Assembly: GCA_021776925.1 (NCBI GenBank)
Contig: JAJFFB010000202.1
Span: 1-44,048, forward strand
From: Planctomycetota bacterium
Lineage (GTDB): Bacteria; Planctomycetota; UBA1135
DNA length: 44,048 nt
Direction: 5' to 3'
In this document: positions 1-10,005 of the stretch, piece by piece
Position numbering within the stretch: position 1 is the stretch's first letter
How the letters are laid out: the number at the start of each line of letters is the position of its first letter
Made by a program: the position numbers and the translations under genes
Notes under the pieces: generated by a model
The model's database searches: none
The model's input: only the letters and a program-made list of their open reading frames with translations
Told to the model about the DNA's origin: nothing

Positions 1-404
1 GCTGCGGCCACCGCACCAGCCAGATGCCAGCCGCGCCAGCGCCGCCGCATTGAGGACGGTGGCGCCACCAGGACGCCCGGAGTCAGCCCGGCGTCGCGGA
101 CCGCGGCGGCAAGCATGGCTACCAAGGGGCGCAGGGCAGCGCCGGCCGGTTCTTCCTTGGCGCGCACGATCATCTTGCGCAGGCTGCCGCGGTAGTAGCC
201 CAGGCTGTGCAATTCGGTGCCGTCGACCAGGCGGAAGGCGCCCTTGCCGTGCAGCGGCCATTGCGCGGCGCATTGCTCACACAGCCAGCCCTGCACCTCG
301 GCCACCGGCTGCTCGCCGCAGCAAGGACAGCAGGGGGCCAGTGCCCAAGCCAGGAGCGCGCCGATCCAGTCCCGTTCCACGCCAGAAAGGACGCGCTCGA
401 TCAC
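1..404 (-). CDS. ComF family phosphoribosyltransferase-like protein (partial, C-terminus off the left edge)
   Basis: Reading leftward from a GTG at 404, just after an in-frame TAA at 411-413, the frame stays open to base 1, giving 134 codons. The N-terminus has two Cys pairs (C25/C26 with C28/C29, then C42 and C45), the zinc-ribbon pattern of ComF proteins. It is followed by a GYYRGSLRKMIVRAKEE stretch near residues 69-85, and by PPSSMRRRWRGWHLAGA, which resembles the conserved P-x-x-xx-R-xRGW/F-xxLA block of the family. ComF proteins are linked to DNA uptake in naturally competent bacteria, but many members are of unknown role. The phosphoribosyltransferase core that should follow lies outside the window. 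It is preceded by the membrane protein gene at 441-1040 on the same strand with a gap of 36 bases, so the two are probably co-transcribed. Confidence 0.8.
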   Translation of the reverse strand, partial: MIERVLSGVERDWIGALLAWALAPCCPCCGEQPVAEVQGWLCEQCAAQWPLHGKGAFRLVDGTELHSLGYYRGSLRKMIVRAKEEPAGAALRPLVAMLAAAVRDAGLTPGVLVAPPSSMRRRWRGWHLAGAVAA

Positions 405-440
405 CCAGGGTTACAGCCCGTGCCGCAACCAGGGGCCGGC

Positions 441-1040
441 TCAGAAGGTGCCCGGCCGCCGCCCGCCACGCGCCGGATCGGCGATCCCCAAGGCCTTGCG
501 CACCCCTTGGCAATAAGCCTCGAGGGTTTCGCCGGCGGCGGCCTCGACGCCGAACAGATCGCCGATCTCGCGCGTCATCACGATGTTGGCTTCGAATTCA
601 AAGGGGAATTTGCGCAACTGGGTGCGCAGGTGGCTGCGCATCACCCGATTGACGTGGCCGTCGAGTAGGAACAGCAACAGCCCGGCAATCAATACGCACG
701 CCGCGGAGCCCCAGAACTGCACCGCGGGATTGGGCTGCCCCGGCAGCAGCACCGCCGCCAGCTGCATCGCGGTGCCGACGACGAAGAAACTCGCCGAGCA
801 CTGGCCGCGGCCCTTGGCCATGACCGAATGGCGCAGGCCCTCGAGGCTCTGCGGCATGAGCCCCAGGACCAGCTGGGCGCGGGTGCGCGGGCGGCCGCGG
901 CCGATCGAGGTCAGCATGAAGAGCCCGGCGAGCAGATAGCACACCAGCCCGAGGACCACCCAGTCCATGTCGACCTGGAGCAGGGAGGCCTGGACCCCCT
1001 CAACGTCGAGCGCGCGAGAAACTTCGGATTCTTCCGGCAC
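441..1040 (-). CDS. Small membrane protein of unknown function
   Basis: I do not recognise this family. The frame encodes 199 aa from a GTG at 1040; an ATG at 968 (residue 25, MDWVVLGLVCYLLAG) is an alternative start directly before the first membrane segment. Three hydrophobic stretches are visible: about residues 26-48, 83-102 and 105-128. A basic loop with PRTRAQ lies between the first two. The C-terminal third (about 130-199) is soluble, with a FPFEFEANIVMTREIGDLFGVE stretch near residues 145-166, so the protein probably has a cytoplasmic tail. It lies upstream of the ComF-like gene on the same strand and starts 23 bases from the divergent methyltransferase gene. No function is inferred. 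Confidence 0.65.
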   Translation of the reverse strand: MPEESEVSRALDVEGVQASLLQVDMDWVVLGLVCYLLAGLFMLTSIGRGRPRTRAQLVLGLMPQSLEGLRHSVMAKGRGQCSASFFVVGTAMQLAAVLLPGQPNPAVQFWGSAACVLIAGLLLFLLDGHVNRVMRSHLRTQLRKFPFEFEANIVMTREIGDLFGVEAAAGETLEAYCQGVRKALGIADPARGGRRPGTF

Positions 1041-1063
1041 CCGCGTATGGTAATCACTCAGCA

Positions 1064-1723
1064 GTGCAAATTCCTGAATTTGACCAGGTCCCGGCGTGGC
1101 AGGCCATGCTCGAGCACCTCCAGGCTCACGGCATTCACGACCGGCGTCTGCTCGCCGCCCTGCGCCGGGTGCCGCGCGCCGCCTTCCTGCCCCGCTCGCA
1201 GCGCGCGCTAGCCTACGCCGACCGGGCCCTGCCGCTGGCTCCCGGCGCCACCCTGTCGCAGCCCCTGGTGGTCGCGGCGATGCTGCAGGCCATGTGCCTC
1301 GGCGGCGGCGAGCGCGTCCTCGACGTGGGCTCGGGTTCCGGCTACACCACCGCCTTGTTATGTGAACTCGCCGGCGCGGTACGCGCGGTCGAGGTGCTGC
1401 CCACCCTCGAACGCAGCAGCGCGCGCCGCCTGCGCGCGCTCGGCTACCGCAATTTCCACAACCGCTGCGGCGACGGCTTTCTTGGCGACCCGGACCACGC
1501 GCCCTTCGACGCCATCCTGGTCAGCGCAGCGGTGCCCTATGCGCCCCCCGCGCTGCTCGACCAGCTGGCACTGGACGGACGCATGGTGTTGCCGGTAGGC
1601 GGCGACCACGGGCAGGTGCTCAGAGTCTTTTACGCCGATGCCGACCGCGTCGCGCACCAGGAGGACCTCTTCCGGGTGCGCTTCGTCCCCTTGCGCCGGC
1701 CGGACGAGCCGCAGGCAGGATGA
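1064..1723 (+). CDS. pcm: Protein-L-isoaspartate O-methyltransferase
   Basis: This enzyme transfers a methyl group from S-adenosylmethionine to the carboxyl of L-isoaspartyl residues, starting repair of age-damaged proteins in the cytoplasm. The 219-aa length fits the family (about 205-230). The family hallmarks are present: VPRAAFLP near residue 36, TLSQPLVVAAML near 63, the SAM-binding motif VLDVGSGSGYTTALL near 85-99, and DAILVSAAVPYAPPALL near 150, followed by GRMVLPVGG. The start is a GTG at 1064; a downstream ATG at 1109 (residue 16) is possible but would remove part of the usual N-terminal helix. It runs divergently from the membrane protein gene and converges on the HPF/RaiA-like gene, with a 26-base gap and no clear terminator hairpin. 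Confidence 0.92.
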   Translation: MQIPEFDQVPAWQAMLEHLQAHGIHDRRLLAALRRVPRAAFLPRSQRALAYADRALPLAPGATLSQPLVVAAMLQAMCLGGGERVLDVGSGSGYTTALLCELAGAVRAVEVLPTLERSSARRLRALGYRNFHNRCGDGFLGDPDHAPFDAILVSAAVPYAPPALLDQLALDGRMVLPVGGDHGQVLRVFYADADRVAHQEDLFRVRFVPLRRPDEPQAG

Positions 1724-1749
1724 CGCAACGGGTCTGTGGACAGGACGGC

Positions 1750-2103
1750 TCAGGCGCGGGCACGCCCGTCGGCGCGGCGCGAATGGCGGCGCAGCGAACG
1801 GCGGCGGTTGAACCACTCCAGCACGCGTCGCTTGGAGCCGTGGGCGGCTAGGGCGACGGCTTTGCGCGCATCGGAGTCGGCTTCGCTGATTTCCAGGTAA
1901 TCTCCGCTGGCAAGTTGGACAGTGACCTTGCAGGCGACGCGATTCGGGCCATTCGGCCCGGATTCATCGAGGAGTCTGACGTGTACCGCACGGACCTGGT
2001 GGTCGAGGCGGCGCAGGCTGCGGCTCAAGCGCTGTTCGGTGAAACGGCGCAAGCCAGAGGTCTCAGGGGTGGTGGGGAATTTCTTCTGTATCTGGACTTT
2101 CAT
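1750..2103 (-). CDS. HPF/RaiA-like ribosome-associated protein
   Basis: The 117-aa protein begins MKVQIQKKFPTTPETSGLRRFTEQ and continues with a pattern of basic helix, VRAVHVRLLDE strand, and a CKVTVQLASGDYLEI strand. This is the beta-alpha-beta-beta-beta-alpha layout of the short hibernation-promoting factor (sigma-54 modulation protein) family. Members bind the small ribosomal subunit and inactivate or protect ribosomes in stationary phase. The C-terminus is a strongly basic tail rich in Arg (about 95-117), consistent with rRNA contact. The long-HPF C-terminal dimerisation domain is absent. The assignment rests on overall pattern, since sequence identity in this family is low. A weak promoter-like pair (TTGCCT, 16 bases, TAAGAA) lies upstream on the minus strand. 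Confidence 0.6.
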   Translation of the reverse strand: MKVQIQKKFPTTPETSGLRRFTEQRLSRSLRRLDHQVRAVHVRLLDESGPNGPNRVACKVTVQLASGDYLEISEADSDARKAVALAAHGSKRRVLEWFNRRRSLRRHSRRADGRARA

Positions 2104-2178
2104 CAGAGAACGGGGGTGGTCTATCCATTCTTAGGCCTGGAGGGCCCATAGGCAATTAGGAAGTTTGGATTCTATTCT

Positions 2179-2191
2179 TCGGTTTTTCCGA
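2179..2191 (+). promoter_or_regulatory. Candidate LysR-type operator (T-N11-A palindrome)
   Basis: TCGGTTTTTCCGA is a perfect 4-bp inverted repeat around five T residues and fits the T-N11-A shape of LysR-type operator boxes. It ends 14 bases before the ATG of the LysR gene at 2206 and also lies in the divergent HPF/RaiA-like promoter region. LysR regulators often bind between themselves and a divergent gene. The motif is short, so this is only a candidate. Confidence 0.3.
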
Positions 2192-2205
2192 TTATTCTTG
2201 AGGCT

Positions 2206-3153
2206 ATGGAGTGGCTCAACTACCACCACCTTCTGTACTTCTGGGTGACCGCCCGAGAAGGCAGCGTCACCGCTGCCGCGCAACGCCTTCACGTCGCCCA
2301 GCCCACCATCAGCGGTCAGATCAGGGCCTTGGAAAAGTCTCTTGGCAAAAAATTATGGGAACGCAAGGGGCGCGGGGTCCAGCTCACCGATTCCGGGCGG
2401 CTGGCCTACTCCTTTGCCGAGCGGATCTTCCCGGTCGGCCAGGATCTGCTCCAGGCCATGCACGGCCAGTCCGAAGAACCGCGCGCCTCGCTGCGCGTCG
2501 GCCACGCCGAAAGCGTCCCGCGAGCGGTCGCGGCGGCGCTGCTCGAGCCGACCTTTTCGGGAGTAGACAATCCGCGCCTGCAGTGCCGTCACGCCGCCGA
2601 GGAAGAGTTGCTGCGGTTGCTCGAGGACGGCCACCTGGACCTGGTGATCTCCGCCGCCCCCGCCGGGCCCGGCCACAGCCGCCTGACCAGTCATCCGCTG
2701 GGCGATTCGCCTACCGCCTTCTTCGCCGTCGAACGCCTGGCGCGTCGTTACCGGCGCGGTTTCCCGGCGTCGCTGGACTCGGCGCCGATGCTCCTGCCTC
2801 TGGCCGGCAGTCCCGGTCGGCGCAGTCTCGACTCCTGGCTGGAACGGCGCAATCTGCAACCGCGCGTGGTCGGCGAATTTCAGGACACCGCGCTGCTCAA
2901 GGTCTTCGGCCAGCGTGGCGTGGGTGTGTTTCCGGCCCCGGCCGCACTGGCCAAGGAAGTGCAGCGCCAGTACCAGGTGAAGCAGGTCGGGGTGGCCACA
3001 AATCTGCGCGAAAGCCTGTTCCTGATCACCGGGCCAGGCGGTTTCCCGATCGACGACTGGCAGTCGCTGCTCGCCCATGCGCGCAGCTCCTGGCGGATTC
3101 CGCCGCGAACTCCGCGTCACAAAAGAGGGCGCCGAGGCGAAGCCAAGGCATGA
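2206..3153 (+). CDS. LysR family transcriptional regulator, NhaR-like
   Basis: The 315-aa protein starts MEWLNYHHLLYFWVTAREGS, the typical opening of the NhaR subgroup. A LysR winged helix-turn-helix (about residues 6-65) includes VTAAAQRLHVAQPTISGQI. A ligand-binding domain (about 90-300) follows, with ALLKVFGQRGVGVFPAP near residue 227 matching the usual NhaR/LysR C-terminal block. NhaR activates sodium/proton antiporter and stress genes in enterobacteria; no antiporter is visible here, so the target is unknown. The ATG at 2206 has a weak TTGAGG upstream. The stop overlaps the ATG of the protease-like lipoprotein gene (ATGA at 3150-3153), so the two are probably translated from one message. 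It is divergent from the HPF/RaiA-like gene. Confidence 0.88.
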   Translation: MEWLNYHHLLYFWVTAREGSVTAAAQRLHVAQPTISGQIRALEKSLGKKLWERKGRGVQLTDSGRLAYSFAERIFPVGQDLLQAMHGQSEEPRASLRVGHAESVPRAVAAALLEPTFSGVDNPRLQCRHAAEEELLRLLEDGHLDLVISAAPAGPGHSRLTSHPLGDSPTAFFAVERLARRYRRGFPASLDSAPMLLPLAGSPGRRSLDSWLERRNLQPRVVGEFQDTALLKVFGQRGVGVFPAPAALAKEVQRQYQVKQVGVATNLRESLFLITGPGGFPIDDWQSLLAHARSSWRIPPRTPRHKRGRRGEAKA

Positions 3154-3707
3154 AGTCCTGGTTGAGTCTGATCGCAATCCTGCTCCTCGCGGCCTGCACG
3201 CGCCCGGTTCCGCTGCCACAGGAAGCCCCGGTGCACGACCGCGGACAGTGCGCCCTGTGCGACGCCTACGCGGTGGCCGCGCGCCAGGTGGTGCGCCTGC
3301 AGACCTCAACGGGCAGCACCGGCAGCGGCGTCCTGATTTCGGCGCAGTGCGTGGTGAAGAGCGACGCCGACGAGGACCTGGCCCTGGTGCGCATCCTGGA
3401 CTCGGACGAAGTCTGGCCGGCGGCCGAGTTTGCGCTAGAACAACCGCCTCTGGGCACGCCGGTGTGGACGGTCGGACACCCGCTGGATCTGGGCTGGTCG
3501 ATCTCGCGGGGAATCCTCTCGGGTTACAGCCCTGCCGGCCAGGTCGGCCCGGTCGATTATCTGCAGACCGACGCGGCCATCTCGCCGGGCAATTCCGGTG
3601 GTCCGCTGATGGATGCCGACGGCCACGTCATCGGCATCGTCACGTCCAAGGTCATGGGCGGCGGTGCCGAGAACCTGGCCTTCGCGCGCCCGGCCCGCGC
3701 AGCCTAG
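3150..3707 (+). CDS. HtrA-like (S1C) serine protease lipoprotein lacking the catalytic His segment; possibly decaying
   Basis: The 185-aa product starts with a lipoprotein signal (hydrophobic core ending LLLAAC, Cys16). It then shows S1C trypsin-fold landmarks: GSTGSGVLIS near residue 60, DADEDLALVRI with the usual catalytic Asp, VGHPLDLGWSISRGILSG, and ISPGNSGGPLMD with the nucleophile Ser. The roughly 30-40 residues that normally lie between the first two landmarks are missing; they hold the catalytic His in its (T/N)xHVV context. GVLIS runs almost directly into CVVKSDADEDLALV, in frame. The C-terminus stops at a TAG (3705-3707) inside what looks like a continuing domain, and the frame reads on for 14 more codons. 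It is therefore either a catalytically dead relative or a gene in decay. It is coupled to the upstream LysR gene by a 4-base overlap. Confidence 0.75.
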   Translation: MKSWLSLIAILLLAACTRPVPLPQEAPVHDRGQCALCDAYAVAARQVVRLQTSTGSTGSGVLISAQCVVKSDADEDLALVRILDSDEVWPAAEFALEQPPLGTPVWTVGHPLDLGWSISRGILSGYSPAGQVGPVDYLQTDAAISPGNSGGPLMDADGHVIGIVTSKVMGGGAENLAFARPARAA

Positions 3708-3771
3708 AGCTTCGCCGCCCTCGACACACCCGCGAAAGGCGCCGGCAACTGAACGCCGCCGCGCGCGCCGC

Positions 3772-5304
3772 TCACTCCCATTCGATCGTGCCCGGGGGTT
3801 TGGAGGTGATGTCCAGGACCACGCGGTTGATGCCGCGCACCTCGTTGATGATGCGGCTGGAGATGCTCTGCAGACAATCCCGCGATGGGTAGACCCAGTC
3901 GGCGGTCATGCCGTCGGAGGACTGCACCGCGCGCACCGCGCAGGCTTCTTCGTAGGTGCGGGAATCCCCCATCACGCCGACCGAACGCGCGCCGGTGAGC
4001 ACCGCGAAGTACTGCCACACGCCCTGGTGTTCGCCGCGCAGTTCGAATTCGGTGCGCACGATGGCGTCGGCTTCGCGCAGCAGGCGGATGCGTTCGCGGC
4101 TGCACTCACCGACGCAGCGCACCGCGAGGCCGGGCCCGGGGAAGGGCTGGCGCGCGACCATCTCTTCGGGCAGGCCGAGTTCACGACCGAGTTCGCGCAC
4201 CTCGTCCTTGAACAGCATGCGCAGCGGCTCGACCAATTCCATTTCCAGGTCGTCGGGCAGGCCGCCGACGTTGTGGTGCGACTTGATCACCGCGGTGGCA
4301 CCGCCGTGGGCAGCCACCGATTCGATCACGTCGGGATAGAGCGTGCCCTGGCCGAGGAAACGGGCGCCGGAATAGTGCTTGGCCTGCTCGCGAAAGACCT
4401 CGATGAACTCATGACCGATGATCTTGCGCTTGGTTTCGGGATCGGTCACCCCGGCGAGGCGGTCGAGGAAGCGATCGGCGGCGTCGACCACGGTCAGGTC
4501 GAGTTCGAAGTGGCCGCGAAAGGTCGACTCGACCAGATCGCGTTCTTCCGCTCTTAACAGGCCGTTGTCGACAAAGATCGCGTGACAGCGGCGCCCCACC
4601 GCCTGCTGGCAGATCGCACCAACCACGCTCGAATCGACGCCGCCGGAAAGGCCCAGCACCAGTTCGCCTTCTTCGCCGAGCTGATCGGCAACGCCGCGCA
4701 CCAGTTCCTGGGCGAAGTCGCCGGCCTTCCAGTCCCCCGCACACTCGCACACCCAGTGCAGAAAGTTGCGCAGCAGGGTGACCCCCTCGCGCGTGTGTGC
4801 GACTTCGGGATGGAACTGCAGGCCGTAGAAGTTGCGCGCCGGATCGCCGATCGCGGCCTCGGGACAGGTCGAGGAACGCGCCAGGCGGGCGAAACCGTCG
4901 GGCAGTTTTTCTACCCGGTCGCCGTGGCTCATCCACACCACGGTCTGCGCCGACACGCCGTTGAAGAGGCCGTCGCTGTGGTCGACCTCGATCTCGGTGA
5001 AGCCGAATTCGCCGCTGTCGCCGGGCACCACCGCGCCGCCGAGGTGTTCGCACATCCATTGCATGCCGTAGCAGATGCCGAGCACCGGAACCCCGGCCTG
5101 CAGCACCGCCGGGTCCATGTCGGGGGCGCCATCGGCGTAGGCGCTGGCCGGCCCGCCGGAGAGGATGATGCCGCGCAGCCCTTGGCCCAGGTGCTGGTGC
5201 GCGCGGTGCGCGGGAACCACCTCGGAAAAGACGTGGTGTTCACGGACCCGTCGCGCGATCAGCTGCGTGTACTGGGAACCGAAATCGACGATCAGGATGC
5301 GTTG

Positions 5305-5310
<6 letters not shown>
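3772..5310 (-). CDS. guaA: GMP synthase (glutamine-hydrolysing)
   Basis: GuaA converts XMP to GMP using glutamine and ATP, the last step of guanine nucleotide synthesis. The N-terminal class I glutaminase domain begins RILIVDFGSQYTQLIARR. It has the nucleophile Cys in GICYGMQ and the catalytic His/Glu in LQFHPEV. The ATP-pyrophosphatase domain has the P-loop LGLSGGVDSS, and the C-terminal dimerisation domain ends with KPPGTIEWE, the family terminus. Length is 512 aa from the ATG at 5310. An in-frame TTG at 5331 would add seven residues (MTKTETP). The TTG lies in a 12-base mini-frame, ATGAGCAATTGA, that copies the end of guaB, so coupled initiation there is also possible. The gene follows guaB on the same strand. 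Confidence 0.96.
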
Positions 5311-6849
<1,539 letters not shown>

Positions 6850-6850
6850 C

Positions 6851-6856
6851 TATAAT
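6851..6856 (+). promoter_or_regulatory. Candidate -10 element for the pyruvate dehydrogenase gene
   Basis: TATAAT, an exact sigma-70 -10 hexamer, lies 30 bases before the GTG at 6887 in an otherwise GC-rich intergenic gap. I see no convincing -35 element at the right distance. Treat it as a single-element match. Confidence 0.35.
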
Positions 6857-6886
6857 TCAAGGTTCCTGTAGATTCCCGCTCCGCCT

Positions 6887-9673
6887 GTGAACGCCGCCCG
6901 CACCCCCATCTCGCCCGCCCCTGCCGCCACCGAGCTCGCCGCCCTCGAGGCGGTGGCCCAGCGCGCCCTGGCCCATACCGCCCACATGGTCTGGGCCGCC
7001 AACCACCGGCCCGACGCGCTGCCGCGCGACCCCAAGGTCGGCGGCCACCCGGCGGCGTGCGCCTCGTCCTTGCACCTGGCCATGGTGCTGCACCTGCTCG
7101 AGCGCCGGCCGCAGGACTTCTGGTGCGCCAAGCCGCACCTGGCGCCGCTCGACCACGCGCTCAACCACATGATGGGGCTGTTCCGCGACGGCAAGGGCGG
7201 CTGGCTCGAGGGCCGCGAAGCCGAAGAGCTGATGCTGAAGCTGCGCGCCTTTTCCGAGAACGGCGAGCCGGTGTTCCAGTCCTATCACGCCGTCAGCGAT
7301 CCGGACCATTGGCGCACGCTGCCGTCCGGCACCGTCGGCATCCCGCCGGTCAACGCCGGTTATCTGGCGCTGACCCAGCGCTACCTCGCCGACCACAACT
7401 TGATGCAGGACCAGCAGGCGCATTTCTGGTGCTTGCTCGGCGACTCCGAGTTCCGCGAGGGTTCGCTGGCCGAGGCGATCACCGATTTCGGCGAGCGCGA
7501 GCTCGGCGAGGTCACCTGGATTCTGGACTACAACCGCCAGTCGCTCGACGGCACCCGCCTGGTCAACAAGGCCGGTTTCGGCACCAACGACGCCGACCGC
7601 ATCGAGGCCAAGATGCACGCCAACGGCTGGGACGTGATCCAATTACGCCATGGGCCGCTGCGCCAGGCGGCCTTCGAGCGCGAGGGCGGCGAGGAACTGC
7701 AGCGCGCGCTGGAGACCGGCTTCAGCGACTACGAGTTCCAGGGTCTGGTGTGGAAACGCGAGGGCGATCGCCTGCGCCAGGAACTGCTCGAGCGCTGCCC
7801 CGGGGCGGCGGCCACCCTCAGCGATCTGGGCGACGACGAGATCGTCGCGCTGTTCGGCGACCTCGGCGGTCACGACTGCAGCAGCATCCTGCACGCCTAC
7901 CGCCACGCGCGCGCCAGCAGCCGGCCGACGATGGTCATCGCGCACACGATCAAGGGCTGGGGGCTGCAGAGTTACGCCGCGCCCGGCAACCACAGCGCGA
8001 TTCCGTCCGAGGAAGAGGTCGGCGAGCTGGTGGCGGGTGTCGGCCTGTCGATGGAGCGCCCCTACCAGCGCGACGCCGGCTGGGACGATCACGCACCGGC
8101 GTGGGAACTGCTGCAACGCCGCGAGACCGAGATCCGTCGCGGCATCGAAGAGGTCGAGCGCCAGACCGAGGACAACCGCCGTTCCTGGCAGAAGAAGCTC
8201 GACCAGAGCCGTCCGCTGCCGCCCGACATGGGCATCAACACCTCGATGATGCCGCTGGTGCACACCCAATGGATGTGGGGCCAGATCGCCAGCAAGCTGG
8301 TGCGTATCGGCGTGCACGACGAACTCAAGGCGGTGGGCCTCGATCCGGGCCGCGAACTGAGCGAGGAAGAGCAGCGCTGGGGCGCGGCCGCCGATCTGCT
8401 CCTGACCCTGTCGCCCGACGTCGGCACCTCGACCAACATCAACCCGACCATGGACGGCAAGATCTACGGGCGCGGCGAAAAAGCCGACCTCGAAGCCGAA
8501 TACGGCTGGGTCGAACGCGGGCGGCCGAAACTGCTGCAGACCGAAGCCGCGCACGCGCGCCATCTGCGTTTCGAGATCGCCGAACAGGCGGCGATGAGCG
8601 CGGCGGGTTCCTTCGGCCAGGCCGGCGCCGCCTTCGGGGTGCCATTGCTGCCGATGATGACGATCTATGACTTCTTCATCAAACGCGCGCTCGACCAGTT
8701 CTACTACAACGTCTACTGGCGCTCGAGCTTCCTGCTGATCGGCACGCCGTCGGGATCGACGCTGGCCCCCGAGGGTGCACAGCACTCGTGGAAGTCGGAC
8801 ATCCAGATGCCGTCGATGCTGACCTGGGAGCCCTTCTACGCCAAGGAGATGGAGTGGATCCTGTGCGACGCGGTGCGCCGTCACGTCGAGCAGGACAACG
8901 AGGACCGCGAAGGCGTGGTGGTGCGCGGGGTGACCATGGCGGTCGAGCAGAAGCCGATGCTCAAGAACCTGCGTCGGCAGCAGCGCTTCCAGGAGGGCGG
9001 CCAGCCGAGGTCGGACGAGGCGATCCTCGAAGCCACGCGTCAGGACGCGCTCGCCGGCGGCTACTGGCTGGTGCATCACCATGGCGAAGCCGGCTACCAA
9101 CCCGGCGACAACGTGGTGCGCATCCTGTCGATGGGCGCGCCCACCGTCGAAGCCCTGGCCGCGGTCGAACGCCTACGCGAGGTCGGCGTCTACGCCGACC
9201 TCCTGGTGGTCACCTGCCCCGACCTGCTGCTCGGTCGCTTCGCCGAACGCAACGACTACGCGCAATTAAAGAAACTCGGCCTCAACGGCGACCTGCACCT
9301 GGTCGCCACCGCCGGTGCGGCGCAAGGTGCAGCCGAAGTCCTCGACGGCGCCGACCTGCGCACCCTCGCCGGACGCAACGTGCCGCTGGTCTCGGTCGCC
9401 GACGGCGAACCGGGCCTGCTCGACAACGCCGGCTCGGTCCTCGGCGTGCGCCAGATCAGCCTGGCGCTGACCCGCTTCTCCAAGTCCGGCCGCCCCGACC
9501 AGATCTTCCGCTACCACGGCATCGACGCCGAAGCCATCTTCCGCGCCTGCGGCCAGGCCCTGTCCGAAACCGCCGAACGCCAGGTGCAGGTGTCGCCGTC
9601 CGCTCTCGCCGACCACACCCCGGCTCCTGCTTCGGGTAACTGGCGCGAGCTGTGGCCCTACGACTTTGATTAA
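6887..9673 (+). CDS. aceE: Pyruvate dehydrogenase E1 component, homodimeric AceE type
   Basis: This family decarboxylates pyruvate with thiamine diphosphate and passes the acetyl group to the E2 lipoyl domain. At 928 aa it is somewhat longer than E. coli AceE (887). Visible parts are a VGGHPAACASS segment near residue 51, the thiamine diphosphate motif LGDSEFREGSLAEA (185-187) ending near Asn216 (DYNRQSLDG), and TIKGWGLQSYAAPGNHSA near residue 362. A second, pyrimidine-binding half contains GQAGAAFGVPLLPMMTIYDFF, and GSTLAPEGAQHSW follows. The motif reads GDS rather than the usual GDG. The start is a GTG at 6887. No E2 or E3 gene lies beside it: downstream is a 332-base gap and an unrelated secreted protein, so the complex must be encoded elsewhere. 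It is divergent from guaB. Confidence 0.9.
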   Translation: MNAARTPISPAPAATELAALEAVAQRALAHTAHMVWAANHRPDALPRDPKVGGHPAACASSLHLAMVLHLLERRPQDFWCAKPHLAPLDHALNHMMGLFRDGKGGWLEGREAEELMLKLRAFSENGEPVFQSYHAVSDPDHWRTLPSGTVGIPPVNAGYLALTQRYLADHNLMQDQQAHFWCLLGDSEFREGSLAEAITDFGERELGEVTWILDYNRQSLDGTRLVNKAGFGTNDADRIEAKMHANGWDVIQLRHGPLRQAAFEREGGEELQRALETGFSDYEFQGLVWKREGDRLRQELLERCPGAAATLSDLGDDEIVALFGDLGGHDCSSILHAYRHARASSRPTMVIAHTIKGWGLQSYAAPGNHSAIPSEEEVGELVAGVGLSMERPYQRDAGWDDHAPAWELLQRRETEIRRGIEEVERQTEDNRRSWQKKLDQSRPLPPDMGINTSMMPLVHTQWMWGQIASKLVRIGVHDELKAVGLDPGRELSEEEQRWGAAADLLLTLSPDVGTSTNINPTMDGKIYGRGEKADLEAEYGWVERGRPKLLQTEAAHARHLRFEIAEQAAMSAAGSFGQAGAAFGVPLLPMMTIYDFFIKRALDQFYYNVYWRSSFLLIGTPSGSTLAPEGAQHSWKSDIQMPSMLTWEPFYAKEMEWILCDAVRRHVEQDNEDREGVVVRGVTMAVEQKPMLKNLRRQQRFQEGGQPRSDEAILEATRQDALAGGYWLVHHHGEAGYQPGDNVVRILSMGAPTVEALAAVERLREVGVYADLLVVTCPDLLLGRFAERNDYAQLKKLGLNGDLHLVATAGAAQGAAEVLDGADLRTLAGRNVPLVSVADGEPGLLDNAGSVLGVRQISLALTRFSKSGRPDQIFRYHGIDAEAIFRACGQALSETAERQVQVSPSALADHTPAPASGNWRELWPYDFD

Positions 9674-10005
9674 TATTACGTCTTTCATTCTTCGCCGGAT
9701 CTTATGTGGGCTGGATGGCCCAGCGTCGACCGCCTCGCGGCTCTGATCCTCGTCTTAGCAAACCCGCGGCCAGAGCCTCTGTTTCCCATTTCCTTCTCGA
9801 TCCATGTCGTCATTCTTCTGCCCTCGTTAGAAGGCGCGGAGGGCGGCCATGCGGCCATGCGGCCATGCGGCCACATGAAACGGAAGTCGGCGCTTTGGAT
9901 GAGTCTCCGTCCGTGTAACCGAGATTTCTGAATATTCCAAAACAAAAAATCCGTTGGAAAATAATATCAGAACTCCATTCTCACTCATGTTAGCATCAGA
10001 TTGCC
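9674..10005. other. 332-base intergenic region with an octamer repeat and an AT-rich promoter-like segment
   Basis: No gene is supported here. Short frames on both strands lack family features, and I see no hairpin/T-tract terminator for the upstream gene. Bases 9843-9874 hold four tandem copies of GCGGCCAT (the last ends CAC). Bases 9925-9990 are sharply AT-rich compared with the surroundings and contain the inverted repeat TTCCAA-N13-TTGGAA (about 9935-9958) followed by AATAATATC. This AT-rich part probably holds the promoter of the FG-GAP gene at 10006. Confidence 0.6.
9843..9874. repeat. Tandem octamer repeat, four copies of GCGGCCAT
   Basis: Units occupy 9843-9850, 9851-9858, 9859-9866 and 9867-9874; the last unit ends CAC instead of CAT. 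It lies between aceE and the FG-GAP gene, outside any supported coding region. Confidence 0.9.

Noticed and set aside
9843..9874. Octamer repeat as a CRISPR array or origin iteron set
   Set aside because: Units are only 8 bases, contiguous and without spacers, and there are only four copies; no replication gene is near.
9685..9945. Short minus-strand frame between aceE and the FG-GAP gene
   Set aside because: It runs through the octamer repeat and the AT-rich promoter segment and has no recognisable domain or ribosome-binding site.
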